From UBA4655 sp964585575 (lineage in GTDB: Bacteria > Planctomycetota > Planctomycetia > Pirellulales > UBA1268): 29,581 nt of DNA. Numbering within the stretch: the first letter of the stretch is position 1; the number at the start of each line of letters is the position of its first letter. The translations under genes were made by a program, and so were the position numbers. This document shows positions 9,808 through 17,973 of this stretch, piece after piece. The notes under the pieces are model-generated. The model made no database searches. It saw only the letters and a list, made by a program, of their open reading frames with translations, and was not told the origin of the DNA. Where the stretch lies: the NCBI GenBank assembly GCA_964585575.1, contig CAZPEM010000023.1, positions 1 to 29,581 on the forward strand, given 5' to 3'.

Positions 9808-10067
9808 ATCCGGCCGGCCCGCATGCACGCCACCGAGAGCGCGGTGTAGCTGAACGGATCGCCCGGCTCCAGTTCGCAGACTTTGAGGGCATGCGCGACG
9901 GCGTCGGCGTGCCTTTCGAGTCGAGTGCACCATGCCGCAATCGCCGAGTGTGCAAGCGCATAGTCGGGATGTTCCGCCACGAGCGACTCGAGGGCTCGAA
10001 CGGCCTCGTCCAGGCGGCCCTCGGACTTGAGCTTTTCCGCCGCCGCGTAGGCATCTTCGCGATTCAT
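9759..10067 (-). CDS. Small TPR protein (about 102 aa)
   Basis: The protein MNREDAYAAAEKLKSEGRL has roughly two and a half TPR units: RLDEAVRALESLVAEHPDYA, RLERHADAVAHALKVCELEPGD and a third helix pair, RIQEAEDALARS. The start is the ATG at 10067, with GGAGAG at a suitable distance; a longer frame to 10154 lacks a ribosome site. Small soluble TPR proteins of this kind occur as free-standing adaptors, and no specific partner can be named. Its final 49 bases overlap the 3' end of the 1499-aa TPR gene on the other strand, so the two transcripts are antisense at their ends. Confidence 0.8.
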   Translation of the reverse strand: MNREDAYAAAEKLKSEGRLDEAVRALESLVAEHPDYALAHSAIAAWCTRLERHADAVAHALKVCELEPGDPFSYTALSVACMRAGRIQEAEDALARSRMLTG

Positions 10068-10291
10068 GAATTTCTCTCCGCCAAAGGACGCATGCTTGGG
10101 GCTCTCCGGCCTGCCACTACGGTTCAGCATAGCGTGAACGACGTCTCGAAACACCGGACCGGGGGCTCTGGGGGCATCGCGAAACCTGCAACACCGGCGG
10201 AAACTGGCATTGAAACGGCCCGGGTTCTCAGCCGATAACCTTTCCTGCCGCCGGATCGACCGAGCGGCTCAAATCGCCCGGGAAACAGGTC
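10068..10291. other. Divergent intergenic region between small TPR gene and lpxA
   Basis: 224 bases without a gene. It should hold promoters for both flanking genes. A CTGGCA-type element with GG-N10-GC spacing occurs at 10205-10219, but such spacing is expected often by chance at this base composition, so no promoter is called. Confidence 0.4.
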
Positions 10292-11143
10292 GTGAGCATC
10301 CATCCACTCGCCGTCGTCAGCCCGGAAGCCAAACTCGGCATCGGGGTGAAGGTAGGAGCGTTCGCCATCGTCGAGCCGGATGTGGAGCTGGGTGACTTCT
10401 GCTCCGTGGCGAGCGGCGCTGTCATCAAGTCCGGCGTCACCGCCGGCTGCCACAACGAGTTCGGTGAGCACGCCGTCATCGGAGGCGCACCCCAGCATGC
10501 CTCCAGGCCGCAGACCGTCGGCAGGCTCGTGATCGGCGACCACAACGTCTTTCGCGAGTACGTCACCGTGCACCGAGCGCTGAAAGTCGGCATGAACACG
10601 ACGGTCGGCGACATGAACTTCGTGATGGCCAGCGCCCACGTCGGCCACGATGCCGAGATCGGCAACAACGTGATCTTCGCGAATGCATCGCTGCTCGGCG
10701 GGCATGTCGTCGTGGAGGACCGCGCGTTCGTGTCGGGGGCCGTCGCCGTCCACCAGTTCTGCAGGATCGGCAGGCTCGCCATGGTCGGTGGGCACGCCCG
10801 TGTCGTCCAGGACGTTCCTCCGTACATGCTGATCGACGGGATTTCGGGATGCGTGGTGGGCCTCAACATCGTCGGGCTCAAGAGGAGCGGCCATTCGTCC
10901 GCCGAGATCGCGGATCTCAAGTCGGCCTACCGGATCATCTATCGTCGCGGACTGTCGTGGTCGGAGGTTCTGGCAACGCTCCGCGCCGAATTCCCCGAGG
11001 GTCCCGTCACGCACGTGCATTCATTTCTGTCGAAGGGCTCCCGCGGCTTCGCCCAAGAGCGGCGAGGGCCGCCCCAATCGACGCTGCGACTGCGGGTGCC
11101 GGAAGAAGATGCCGCACCGGCCATCCGGTCGAAGGCCGGCTGA
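10292..11143 (+). CDS. lpxA: Acyl-[ACP]--UDP-N-acetylglucosamine O-acyltransferase
   Basis: First enzyme of lipid A synthesis: it transfers a 3-hydroxyacyl chain from acyl carrier protein to UDP-GlcNAc in the cytoplasm. The 283-residue sequence shows a left-handed beta-helix built of hexapeptide repeats (for example AKLGIGVKVGAFAIVEPDVE) and the LpxA block NFVMASAHVGHD, in which H119 corresponds to the catalytic base (H125 of the E. coli enzyme). HQFCRIG and the helical C-terminal domain beginning near GLKRSGHSSAEI are also typical. It is about 20 residues longer than E. coli LpxA through a basic tail after residue 260. The start is GTG at 10292, with only a modest AGG site. No other lipid A gene is adjacent, so it stands alone; it converges on the sigma-54 regulator with a 4-bp gap. 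Confidence 0.93.
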   Translation: MSIHPLAVVSPEAKLGIGVKVGAFAIVEPDVELGDFCSVASGAVIKSGVTAGCHNEFGEHAVIGGAPQHASRPQTVGRLVIGDHNVFREYVTVHRALKVGMNTTVGDMNFVMASAHVGHDAEIGNNVIFANASLLGGHVVVEDRAFVSGAVAVHQFCRIGRLAMVGGHARVVQDVPPYMLIDGISGCVVGLNIVGLKRSGHSSAEIADLKSAYRIIYRRGLSWSEVLATLRAEFPEGPVTHVHSFLSKGSRGFAQERRGPPQSTLRLRVPEEDAAPAIRSKAG

Positions 11144-11147
11144 CGGG

Positions 11148-12395
11148 CTATTCGCTGCCGGCGTCGCGTTCGGTCGCTTCGCCGCTTGTGGATTCGGTGT
11201 CGTCACCTTCGCGGCCGGCTACGGCATCGAGCCCGTACCGCTGCAATTTCCGACGGAGCACCGAGCGGTCGATGCCGAGCAGTTTGGCCGCAAGCGATTT
11301 GTTGTACATCGCCTCGGCAAGGGTCCGCTCGAGGTGCACCCGTTCGACATCGGCCAGCGTCGGCCAGCAGCCGGAGGCCGGAGCCGCCGCGCTCTGCTCT
11401 TTCGCCGCCGTCGGTTTTTCGTCCGGCTTGCCGGGCGGCCGCGACCGCGCGTCAACCCTGTAGACGCCGCTGATCGAGGTCGGGGCGACGATTCCCCGCC
11501 TCGCGGCCTGCTCCAGCTGCGTCCCGCCGTCCGCCGTCGATCCCCCTGCCTGCCGCAGCCCCTCGCCGGACCGCGGCGACCCGTGGTCGGAGCGATCCTG
11601 CGGCTCCCGCAGGTTCATGAAGGCATCGTCGTCGATCTGGTCGCCCGACGAGAACATCACCGCCCGCTCCAGGACGTTCTCCAGTTCGCGGACGTTGCCT
11701 GGCCACGAATACTGCATCAGCAGGCTCAAGGCCGCCGGGGAGAGCGTGCAGGAAGGCATGCCGTACCGGGCGGACAGCTCGGCGAGGTACCGCTCGGCGA
11801 TGACGGGGATGTCCTCCCGCCTCTCTTTCAGCGCGAGCGTTCGGATCGTGACGACGTTCAGGCGGTAGTACAGATCCTCGCGAAACCGTCCTTCCTGCAC
11901 CTCGCGTGCGAGGTCGCGGTTCGTGGCGGCAAGAACGCGGACGTTCACGGGCACTTCGTCGTGGCTGCCCACCGGAACCACCGTCCGCTGCTGCAGCACG
12001 CGAAGCAGCTTCGCCTGGAGTTCCGGTTCCATCTCCCCGATCTCGTCGAGGAAGATGGTTCCTCCGTCGGCGGCTCGAAAACATCCTAGCGCCGACGAAA
12101 TGGCGCCCGTGAAGGCGCCGCGAACGTGTCCGAACATGTGGCTTGCGAACAGCGTCCCGGTGGTCACCGCGCAGTCCACCGGGATGAAAGACTTTCCAGC
12201 CCGGGTCCCGAGGGCGTGGACGGCCCGGGCGATGAGCTCCTTGCCCGTGCCGCTCGGGCCAAGGATCAGAACATTCGACTGGTGGGCCGCGATTCGCTCG
12301 ATATCGCGACGCAGTTGCTCGGCCCAGGGCGACACCCCGACGATTCGCCCGAGGGCGAGATCACCGGACCGCGTTTGGGCCGAAAATGTGCGCAT
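11148..12395 (-). CDS. Sigma-54-dependent transcriptional activator without receiver domain
   Basis: A 415-residue bacterial enhancer-binding protein. It starts almost directly with the AAA+ domain: Walker A GPSGTGKE (about residues 46-53), an intact GAFTGA loop (93-98) that contacts sigma-54, Walker B GGTIFLDEIGEM (111-122), and ATNRDL plus FREDLYYRLNV further on. A Fis-type helix-turn-helix ends the protein (about 352-389, KSLAAKLLGIDRSVLRRKL). Between them lies an unusually long, Gly/Ser/Pro-rich linker of about 90 residues. There is no receiver, GAF or PAS domain, so activity must be set by expression or by a partner, as with PspF-type activators. The ATG at 12395 is chosen because the AAA+ domain begins soon after; the ribosome site is weak, and a GTG at 12458 would add 21 residues. 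It is divergent from the sensory operon, whose promoter it could control, but nothing proves this. Confidence 0.9.
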   Translation of the reverse strand: MRTFSAQTRSGDLALGRIVGVSPWAEQLRRDIERIAAHQSNVLILGPSGTGKELIARAVHALGTRAGKSFIPVDCAVTTGTLFASHMFGHVRGAFTGAISSALGCFRAADGGTIFLDEIGEMEPELQAKLLRVLQQRTVVPVGSHDEVPVNVRVLAATNRDLAREVQEGRFREDLYYRLNVVTIRTLALKERREDIPVIAERYLAELSARYGMPSCTLSPAALSLLMQYSWPGNVRELENVLERAVMFSSGDQIDDDAFMNLREPQDRSDHGSPRSGEGLRQAGGSTADGGTQLEQAARRGIVAPTSISGVYRVDARSRPPGKPDEKPTAAKEQSAAAPASGCWPTLADVERVHLERTLAEAMYNKSLAAKLLGIDRSVLRRKLQRYGLDAVAGREGDDTESTSGEATERDAGSE

Positions 12396-12546
12396 AAAAC
12401 ACCATGTCTCGTTGGGTCGTCTCGCTCCCCACAAAGACGATGCGATCCGACCCCCCACGGCCAGATCGTACCACGTTTCTACGGCGTTCGCACCCCCCTG
12501 GTTGCCGTGACGGCTGGCATGCGGCGACCCGACCGGCTCGGCCGGG

Positions 12547-12585
12547 CCTACGACCGGCTGGGCGGCCGGCCGTGCCGGTCGTAGG
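12547..12585. repeat. Perfect 12-bp inverted repeat with palindromic loop upstream of the sensory operon
   Basis: CCTACGACCGGC at 12547-12558 is exactly repeated in reverse complement at 12574-12585. The 15-base spacer contains GGCCGGCC, itself a palindrome. It lies about 105 bases before the operon's first start codon. The structure could be an operator, an activator-binding site or an RNA hairpin; no T-tract follows, so it is not a standard terminator. Confidence 0.75.
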
Positions 12586-12605
12586 GGTGAACCGGGCCTC
12601 GCGGT

Positions 12606-12622
12606 CTGGAAAAAACCTGGCG
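12606..12622 (+). promoter_or_regulatory. Weak candidate -24/-12 (sigma-54) promoter
   Basis: CTGG at 12606-12609, ten bases, then GC at 12620-12621 fits the GG-N10-GC spacing of sigma-54 promoters, and the neighbouring divergent gene is a sigma-54 activator. Only the -24 CTGG and part of the -12 element match the consensus, and GG-N10-GC arises often by chance in this GC content. Confidence 0.2.
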
Positions 12623-12689
12623 ATTCGCCTGAAGGCAGAACTTGGGTAAAGATTGACCGGTCGATTCCGCTCGCCGCCGCAGGGAAGCC

Positions 12690-14078
12690 ATGTCCAGAAC
12701 TTCCGAACTCAACCCGCCTTCAGCGGTGCTCCCCTCGTCTCCGGACGCGACGTCGGACGACTCCGCAGCCGCGGTCCGGCTCCCGGGCATCGGCTGGGTG
12801 TGGCTCGCGGCTCTCGCCGCGATGCTCGCGACCGCCTTCTTCGCGGCGGAGCGGTTCCTGACCGACCGCTCGCCGATCGTCGTCGGCATTCTCCACTCGA
12901 TGAGCGGACCGATGGCCATCAGCGAGCGTTCGATGGTCGATGCCGAGGTGCTGGCGCTCGAGCAGATCAACCGTGCGGGCGGTCTGCTCGGCAGGCCGAT
13001 CCGGTGGGTGATCGCCGACGGGGCCAGCGACTGGCCGACGTTCGCCCGGCAGGCGACGCGGTTGATCCGGGAGGAAAAGGCGACCGTCATCTTCGGCTGC
13101 TGGACGAGCGCCAGCCGCAAGAGCGTCGTTCCGGTCGTGGAGGAGTCGGACCACCTCCTCGTCTATCCGATGGCCTACGAGGGTCTCGAGGAGTCCCCCA
13201 ACGTCATCTACGTCGGCGCGGCGCCGAATCAGCAGATCATTCCCGCAGTCCAATGGAGCCACGACGCCCTCAAGGCCCGGCGGTACATGCTCGTCGGGTC
13301 CGACTATATCTGGCCACGCTGCGTGAACGCCATCATCTCCGACCAGCTGGCAGGGCTCGGAGACGAAAAGGTGGCGGAGCTTTACGTTCCCTTCGGCAGC
13401 ACGAACGTCGAGGCGATCATCTCGAGGATCGTTGCCGAGAAGCCGGACGTCGTCCTGTCGTCCATCGTCGGCGACTCGGCCGTCGCCTTCTTCCGCAAGC
13501 TCCGCGAAGCAGGCGTCCGCCCGCAGGACACGCCCGTCGTGACCTTCGCGCTCGCGGAGGACGAGCTTCGCAACATGCCGACGGCACACGTGGCGGGCGA
13601 CTACGCGGCCTGGACCTACTTCCAAAGCCTCGACCGCCCAGAAAACCAGTCGTTCGTCCGCGAGTTCAAGGCCCGCTACGGCAACGACCGGGTCACGAGC
13701 GACGTCATCGCCTCGTCGTACTCGGCCGTGCGTCTCTGGGCGAGGGCCGTCGAGGAGGCCCAGAGCAGCGACGTTCGGCAGGTGCGATCCGCGATGCGAC
13801 GTCAGAGCATGGACGCGCCGGAGGGGATCATCGCGGTCGATCCGGAGACGCAGCACACCTGGAGGCCCGCCACGATCGGCCGGTTCCGTCCCGACGGACA
13901 GTTCGACATCGTCTGGAGCAGCCGAACCGCCGTCAGGCCGGTCCCCTTTCCGATCACGAGGTCGAGGGGAGAGTGGCTCGCGTTCGTGGACGGCCTCCGC
14001 GCCGCTTGGGGCGGCGGCTGGGCCGCCCCGACGGGCGCCGCGCGGCCCGCCCCGGCCGGAGGGACGAGGACCCGATGA
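12690..14078 (+). CDS. Membrane-anchored urea/short-chain-amide-type periplasmic binding protein (UrtA family)
   Basis: A 462-residue type I periplasmic binding protein. After a disordered N-terminus it has one hydrophobic anchor (about residues 35-53), then the ligand-binding fold. Blocks matching UrtA/FmdD-type urea and amide receptors are seen directly: GILHSMSGPMAISE, DGASDWPTFA, VIFGCWTSASRKSVVPV, the run PNVIYVGAAPNQQIIPAVQW, LVGSDYIWPR and GDYAAWTYFQSLDRPEN. The end (after about 440) is a Pro/Ala/Gly tail. The ATG at 12690 has AGGGA five bases upstream. No urtBCDE permease or ATPase gene is near. Instead its stop codon overlaps the start of the chemoreceptor gene (ATGA), so I infer that it presents ligand to the receptor, as LuxP or ChvE do in other systems. 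Ligand identity is not proven; urea, formamide, short amides or branched amino acids are possible. Confidence 0.88.
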   Translation: MSRTSELNPPSAVLPSSPDATSDDSAAAVRLPGIGWVWLAALAAMLATAFFAAERFLTDRSPIVVGILHSMSGPMAISERSMVDAEVLALEQINRAGGLLGRPIRWVIADGASDWPTFARQATRLIREEKATVIFGCWTSASRKSVVPVVEESDHLLVYPMAYEGLEESPNVIYVGAAPNQQIIPAVQWSHDALKARRYMLVGSDYIWPRCVNAIISDQLAGLGDEKVAELYVPFGSTNVEAIISRIVAEKPDVVLSSIVGDSAVAFFRKLREAGVRPQDTPVVTFALAEDELRNMPTAHVAGDYAAWTYFQSLDRPENQSFVREFKARYGNDRVTSDVIASSYSAVRLWARAVEEAQSSDVRQVRSAMRRQSMDAPEGIIAVDPETQHTWRPATIGRFRPDGQFDIVWSSRTAVRPVPFPITRSRGEWLAFVDGLRAAWGGGWAAPTGAARPAPAGGTRTR

Positions 14079-16084
14079 CGGCGGCGAACGATACCACGAT
14101 GCGGCGTTCGATCGCCGGCCGGCTGCTCTTCTGGTTCCTGGTGATCGCGCTGATCCCCTGCGCGATGCTCACCACGATCACCGCGAGGATCGCCGCGGAC
14201 GCGCTCGAGAAATCGGTGCGGACGAACCTCTCGCTCGTCGCCGACGCCCGCGTCGCCCAGTTGGAGCTCTACGCGAGCGAGCGGGTGCGTGACACCACGG
14301 CGCTCGCCCGCGGCCCCACGTTCGTCGAGGCCGTCAGGGATCTGGGCGGAGTGCTCGCCGGAGGGGCTCCCGCGCTCTCGCCGGCGGCGAAGAAGTTCGA
14401 GCCGTTCTTCGCGTACGTCGCCAACGCCTTCGGCTACAGCCAGTTGCTCGTGATCGACGAAACGGGGCGTGTCCTCTTCTCCCTCGACGACTCGATTCCA
14501 CCGGCGAGTTCGGTGGTGTCGGGGGAACTGGCCGGCACGGCTCTCGCCGACTGCTTCGACCGGGCGCGGACACTCCTCCAGACGGAGCTATCGATCTTCC
14601 AGCCGTACGGCCCGACACGGAAGCCGATGGCGTTCGTCACGAGCCCGATCTTCGACGCCGGCCGCTGCGTGGGCGTGCTCGCGCTCGGCCTCGAACCGGA
14701 CCGCATCTGGCGGATGCTCTCCGACTACACCGGGCTCGGGGCCAGCGGCGAGATCGTCGCGGCGATGGCGACCGAGGGCGGGTCGGTCGTGACGGCGCCG
14801 CTGCGGAACACGGCCGACGCCGCCTTTCGCATGCGGATTCCATTCGGCGGCGAGGCAGGCGCCGCCACCCAGTCGGCCTCTCGCGGAAACCGTGGCTACG
14901 GGATCGTGCAGGACTACCGGGGAACGGAAGTCGCCGCGGCCTGGCGGTACCTGCCGAGCTACCGCTGGGGCCTGACGATCAAACAGGATGCGTCCGAGGC
15001 CTTCGCGCTCATCCATTTCCAGCGGTATGCGATCATCGCGCTGTCGCTCATGACAATCGTCGGCGTGACGCTCGCGGCGCTCATCGTCGCCCGTACGATC
15101 TCGCGGCCGATCCGCATGGCCGTGGAGGCCGCGAAGCGGGTCGCCGGCGGCGACCTCCGCGGCAGGGTGGCCGCCGTTACCGACGACGAGACGGGCTCTC
15201 TGCTCGTGGCGATCCAAACGATGACCAACGACCTCCGCGGGCTCATCGGACGGATCCAGCAGTCGAGCGTGGCGCTCATCTCCACGGCCACCGCGATCCA
15301 GGCGACATCGAGCGAACAGCAGCAGGTCATCGCCGACTACGGCGCCTCGACGAGCCAGGCGGTCGCGGCGGTGAAGCAGATCTCCGTCACCAGCCAGGAG
15401 CTCGTGCGGACGATGACCGAGGTCAACGACATGGCGTCCCACACCGGCGAGATGGCCGCCGAAGGCCGCGTGAACCTCGCCGGCATGGGCTCGACGATGC
15501 GGGCACTCGCGGAATCGACCGGTTCGTTCGGTTCAAAGCTCGCCGTGATCAGCGAGCGCGCCGCCAACATCAACCTCGCCGTGACGACGATCACCAAGGT
15601 CGCCGACCAGACCAATCTCCTCTCGATCAACGCGGCGATCGAGGCGGAGAAGGCCGGAGAGTACGGGCTGGGCTTTCTCGTCGTGGCGAGGGAAATCCGC
15701 CGCCTCGCCGACCAGACCGCCGTCGCTTCGCTCGACATCGAGCGAATGGTGAAGGAAATGCAGTATGCGGTCTCCGCCGGCGTGATGGAGATGGACAAGT
15801 TCGCAGAGCAAGTCCGCGGAGGAGTCCGGGAGATCGGGCAGGTCTCCGAGAAGCTCGGTGACATCATCAACGCCGTCCAGGGCATCTCGGAGCGGTTCGG
15901 CCAGGTCACCGAAGGCATGCGGGCGCAGTCGCAGGGTGCGGAACAGATTCGCGAGGCGATGGTTCGGCTCGCCGAGGGCGCCTCCCGGACGGCGACGTCG
16001 CTGTCGGACTTCAACAAGGCGACCATCCACCTCCGCGAGGCCGTGGGAGGGCTCAAGGAGGAGGTTTCGCGGTTCACCACCTGA
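14075..16084 (+). CDS. wspA: Methyl-accepting chemotaxis protein, WspA-like, with Cache-type sensor
   Basis: A 669-residue chemoreceptor. Order of parts: TM1 (about 14-36), a periplasmic region of about 280 residues, TM2 (about 318-340), HAMP (340-393) and a cytoplasmic signalling hairpin to the end. The periplasmic part looks like a double Cache fold, judging from LLVIDETGRVLFSLDD, the run GLGASGEIVAAM, GYGIVQDYRGTEV and LPSYRWGLTIKQD. The hairpin tip (about 505-550) reads KVADQTNLLSINAAIEAEKA, then GEY, VVAREIRRLADQTAVAS and DIE, which is the WspA-type tip. Usual GRGF is replaced by GLGF. The start ATG at 14075 overlaps the previous stop. It would assemble an array with the two CheW proteins and CheA encoded downstream. 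Pseudomonas WspA has a different (four-helix) sensor, so the input here is probably different. Confidence 0.93.
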   Translation: MTAANDTTMRRSIAGRLLFWFLVIALIPCAMLTTITARIAADALEKSVRTNLSLVADARVAQLELYASERVRDTTALARGPTFVEAVRDLGGVLAGGAPALSPAAKKFEPFFAYVANAFGYSQLLVIDETGRVLFSLDDSIPPASSVVSGELAGTALADCFDRARTLLQTELSIFQPYGPTRKPMAFVTSPIFDAGRCVGVLALGLEPDRIWRMLSDYTGLGASGEIVAAMATEGGSVVTAPLRNTADAAFRMRIPFGGEAGAATQSASRGNRGYGIVQDYRGTEVAAAWRYLPSYRWGLTIKQDASEAFALIHFQRYAIIALSLMTIVGVTLAALIVARTISRPIRMAVEAAKRVAGGDLRGRVAAVTDDETGSLLVAIQTMTNDLRGLIGRIQQSSVALISTATAIQATSSEQQQVIADYGASTSQAVAAVKQISVTSQELVRTMTEVNDMASHTGEMAAEGRVNLAGMGSTMRALAESTGSFGSKLAVISERAANINLAVTTITKVADQTNLLSINAAIEAEKAGEYGLGFLVVAREIRRLADQTAVASLDIERMVKEMQYAVSAGVMEMDKFAEQVRGGVREIGQVSEKLGDIINAVQGISERFGQVTEGMRAQSQGAEQIREAMVRLAEGASRTATSLSDFNKATIHLREAVGGLKEEVSRFTT

Positions 16085-16109
16085 CGAAACGTGAACGCCG
16101 GTGGAGTCC

Positions 16110-16670
16110 ATGCAGCTTTTGACATTCACGATCGCCGGACAGTCGTACGCGATCCCCTCGAAGCGGGTGATCGAGGTCCTGCCTCTCGTTCCCGCGCGGC
16201 CCATTCCCGGCATGCCGGAATACGTGGCCGGGCTGTTCACCTACCGGGGGCAACTGCTGCCCCTCATCGACCTGGGCACGAGGATCGCCGCCACGCCGCC
16301 TCCGCGGCGTCTGAGCACCCGCGTGATCGTCGTCGAGTTTCCGGCCGACACCCCTCCTGACGGCAGTTCCCACGTCGGCAGCTCCCCCATCGGCACTGAC
16401 GGCATCGAGCTTGCACCGGCCGGACTGGCCCGAATGGGTCTCGTCGCCGAGAATGTGATCTCCATCCGCTCGGTCGAGGAGGCCTCGTCGCCGCTGGCGA
16501 CGATGGCGCTTCCGCACGCCCCCTACCTGGGGCGGATCCTCAGGCTCGAGGGCCGGACGGGAACCGACGCCACGACCGTTCAGCTGATCGACTTGGAGCG
16601 GCTCCTCCCTGAGGATTTGCTCCGCGGCCTTTTCCCTCATTCCACGACGCCCAGCCATGCAGCCGAATGA
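16110..16670 (+). CDS. wspB: CheW coupling protein, WspB-like
   Basis: A 186-residue CheW-domain protein linking receptor and kinase. Seen directly: LLTFTIAGQSYAIPSKRVIEV at the start, the CheW signature PGMPEYVAGLFTYRGQLLPL followed by IDLGTRI, and LVAENVISIRSVEE. An insertion of about 25 residues rich in Pro/Ser (near residues 83-105) interrupts the fold between two strands. The ATG at 16110 has GGTGGAG directly upstream; the in-frame GTG at 16101 would add three residues and lacks its own ribosome site. It lies 25 bases after the receptor gene and overlaps the next gene by 14 bases. Its position directly after the receptor matches wspB of the Wsp operon. Confidence 0.9.
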   Translation: MQLLTFTIAGQSYAIPSKRVIEVLPLVPARPIPGMPEYVAGLFTYRGQLLPLIDLGTRIAATPPPRRLSTRVIVVEFPADTPPDGSSHVGSSPIGTDGIELAPAGLARMGLVAENVISIRSVEEASSPLATMALPHAPYLGRILRLEGRTGTDATTVQLIDLERLLPEDLLRGLFPHSTTPSHAAE

Positions 16671-17973
16671 AGTCGAGGCATTCCTCGCAGACTGGATCGG
16701 TCTGGACGCCGCCAGCCTCGGCACGACGGCTGTCGAACGGGCGTGCCGCGTTCGCCGTGAAGCGCTCGGCATTTCCGATCCTCGGGACCTCGCACGTCGC
16801 GTCCGCGACGATGAGGCCGAGCGGGACCGTCTCGTCGAGGAGGTGGTCGTCTCCGAGAGCTGGTTCTTTCGCGATCCGCAGGTGTTCGATTCCATCGCGA
16901 AGTTCGCCCTGACGCTCGCGGCGATGCCGGGCCGCTCTCCGGTCCGCATCCTCAGCGTCCCGTGCGCCGGGGGCGAAGAGCCCTATTCGATCGCGATGGC
17001 ATTGCTCGACGCCGGCCTCCGCGAAACCGCGTTCCGGATCGACGCGTTCGACGTCAGCCGCGTCTCGCTGGCGAAGGCCGCGGCCGGGAGGTATTCCGAA
17101 AACGCCTTTCGCAACGCCGACTCGTCGTTTCGGCGTCGATGGTTTCGCGCGGAACCGGGCGGTTCGTTGATCGACGATCGCGTGAAGCGGGCGGTGAGCT
17201 TTCGCTGGGGCAACCTGCTCGAGCCGGGGTTCGCCACGGCGAAGGGGCCGTATGACTGCATCTTCTGCCGCAACCTGCTGATCTACCTCACGGCCGACGC
17301 GAGGCATCGTGTGGCCCACGCGGTCGAGTCCATGCTCGCATCCGACGGACTCCTCGTGCTCGGGGCCGCCGAACCGCCGATCCTGCGAGGCGGGTGGATC
17401 CCGGCCGGGGATGCGTCGCTGTTCACCGTGAGACGATCGATCGCGGTCGGCCGACCGCGAGTCCCGTCGAAGCCGCGGCTCTCGGCGGCGAGGCCGATCC
17501 CGAGCCGGGCGACCCCTCGTTCGCGGCCCGGCAGGAGGTCGGAGGGCGCGACGGTCCAGAAGCCCGCGGATGGTCACGATCCTGCCAGGCCGACACAGCA
17601 CGCGGCCACCGACGTGGGCACGGGGGTCGCAGCCTCCGCCACCGGATCGAGCCCGCTCGAACGGACCCTGGAACTCGCCGGCAGGCTCGCCAACGAGCGG
17701 CGGCTCTCCGAGGCGATCGACCTGTGCGACGCCCATGCCCGTTCGTTCGGGCCGAGCCCGGAGATCTTCTTCATGGCCGGCATGCTCCACCAGTCCGCGG
17801 GCGATCTCGACCGTGCCGAGGCGTGCTTCCACAAGACGCTCTACCTCGACCCGGCCCACGAGGAGGCCGCCCTCGCCCTCGCGCTCGTTGCGAGCCATCG
17901 CGGCGACGCGAGGATGGCCGAAAAGTACCGTGAGAGCGCCGTCCGCGTGTTCGCCAGAAAGGGATCGTCATGA
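16657..17973 (+). CDS. wspC: CheR-type methyltransferase with C-terminal TPRs, WspC-like
   Basis: A 438-residue protein that methylates receptor glutamates using S-adenosylmethionine. The CheR fold shows ESWFFRD at residues 67-73, the SAM-binding VPCAGGEEPYS at 101-111, FDVSRVSLAKA at about 131-141 and CRNLLIYL at 204-211. The normal GCSTGEEP has Cys-Ala instead of Ser-Thr, a mild change. After about residue 262 a disordered Arg/Pro-rich linker leads to two to three TPRs (about 330-432, for example RRLSEAIDLCDAH and GDLDRAEACFHKTLYLDP). CheR plus TPR is the WspC architecture. Start ATG at 16657 lies inside the end of the preceding gene (14-bp overlap), implying coupled translation; the stop overlaps the next start as ATGA. 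Confidence 0.93.
   Translation: MQPNEVEAFLADWIGLDAASLGTTAVERACRVRREALGISDPRDLARRVRDDEAERDRLVEEVVVSESWFFRDPQVFDSIAKFALTLAAMPGRSPVRILSVPCAGGEEPYSIAMALLDAGLRETAFRIDAFDVSRVSLAKAAAGRYSENAFRNADSSFRRRWFRAEPGGSLIDDRVKRAVSFRWGNLLEPGFATAKGPYDCIFCRNLLIYLTADARHRVAHAVESMLASDGLLVLGAAEPPILRGGWIPAGDASLFTVRRSIAVGRPRVPSKPRLSAARPIPSRATPRSRPGRRSEGATVQKPADGHDPARPTQHAATDVGTGVAASATGSSPLERTLELAGRLANERRLSEAIDLCDAHARSFGPSPEIFFMAGMLHQSAGDLDRAEACFHKTLYLDPAHEEAALALALVASHRGDARMAEKYRESAVRVFARKGSS

Larger units (their letters stand above)
12396..12689. other. Divergent control region between sigma-54 activator and sensory operon
   Basis: 294 bases without a gene. It contains the 12-bp inverted repeat at 12547-12585, an A6 tract near 12610 and the ribosome site AGGGA just before 12690. 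It is the only place where a promoter for the seven-gene sensory operon is expected, because all downstream junctions overlap or are very short. Confidence 0.6.

Noticed and set aside
10205..10219. CTGGCA with GG-N10-GC spacing upstream of lpxA, a possible sigma-54 promoter
   Set aside because: The -12 half is poor, and this spacing occurs by chance roughly once per hundred positions at such GC content.
14588..15442. 284-codon minus-strand frame opposite the chemoreceptor
   Set aside because: Shadow of the receptor gene, highly His/Arg/Asp-rich and without family features.
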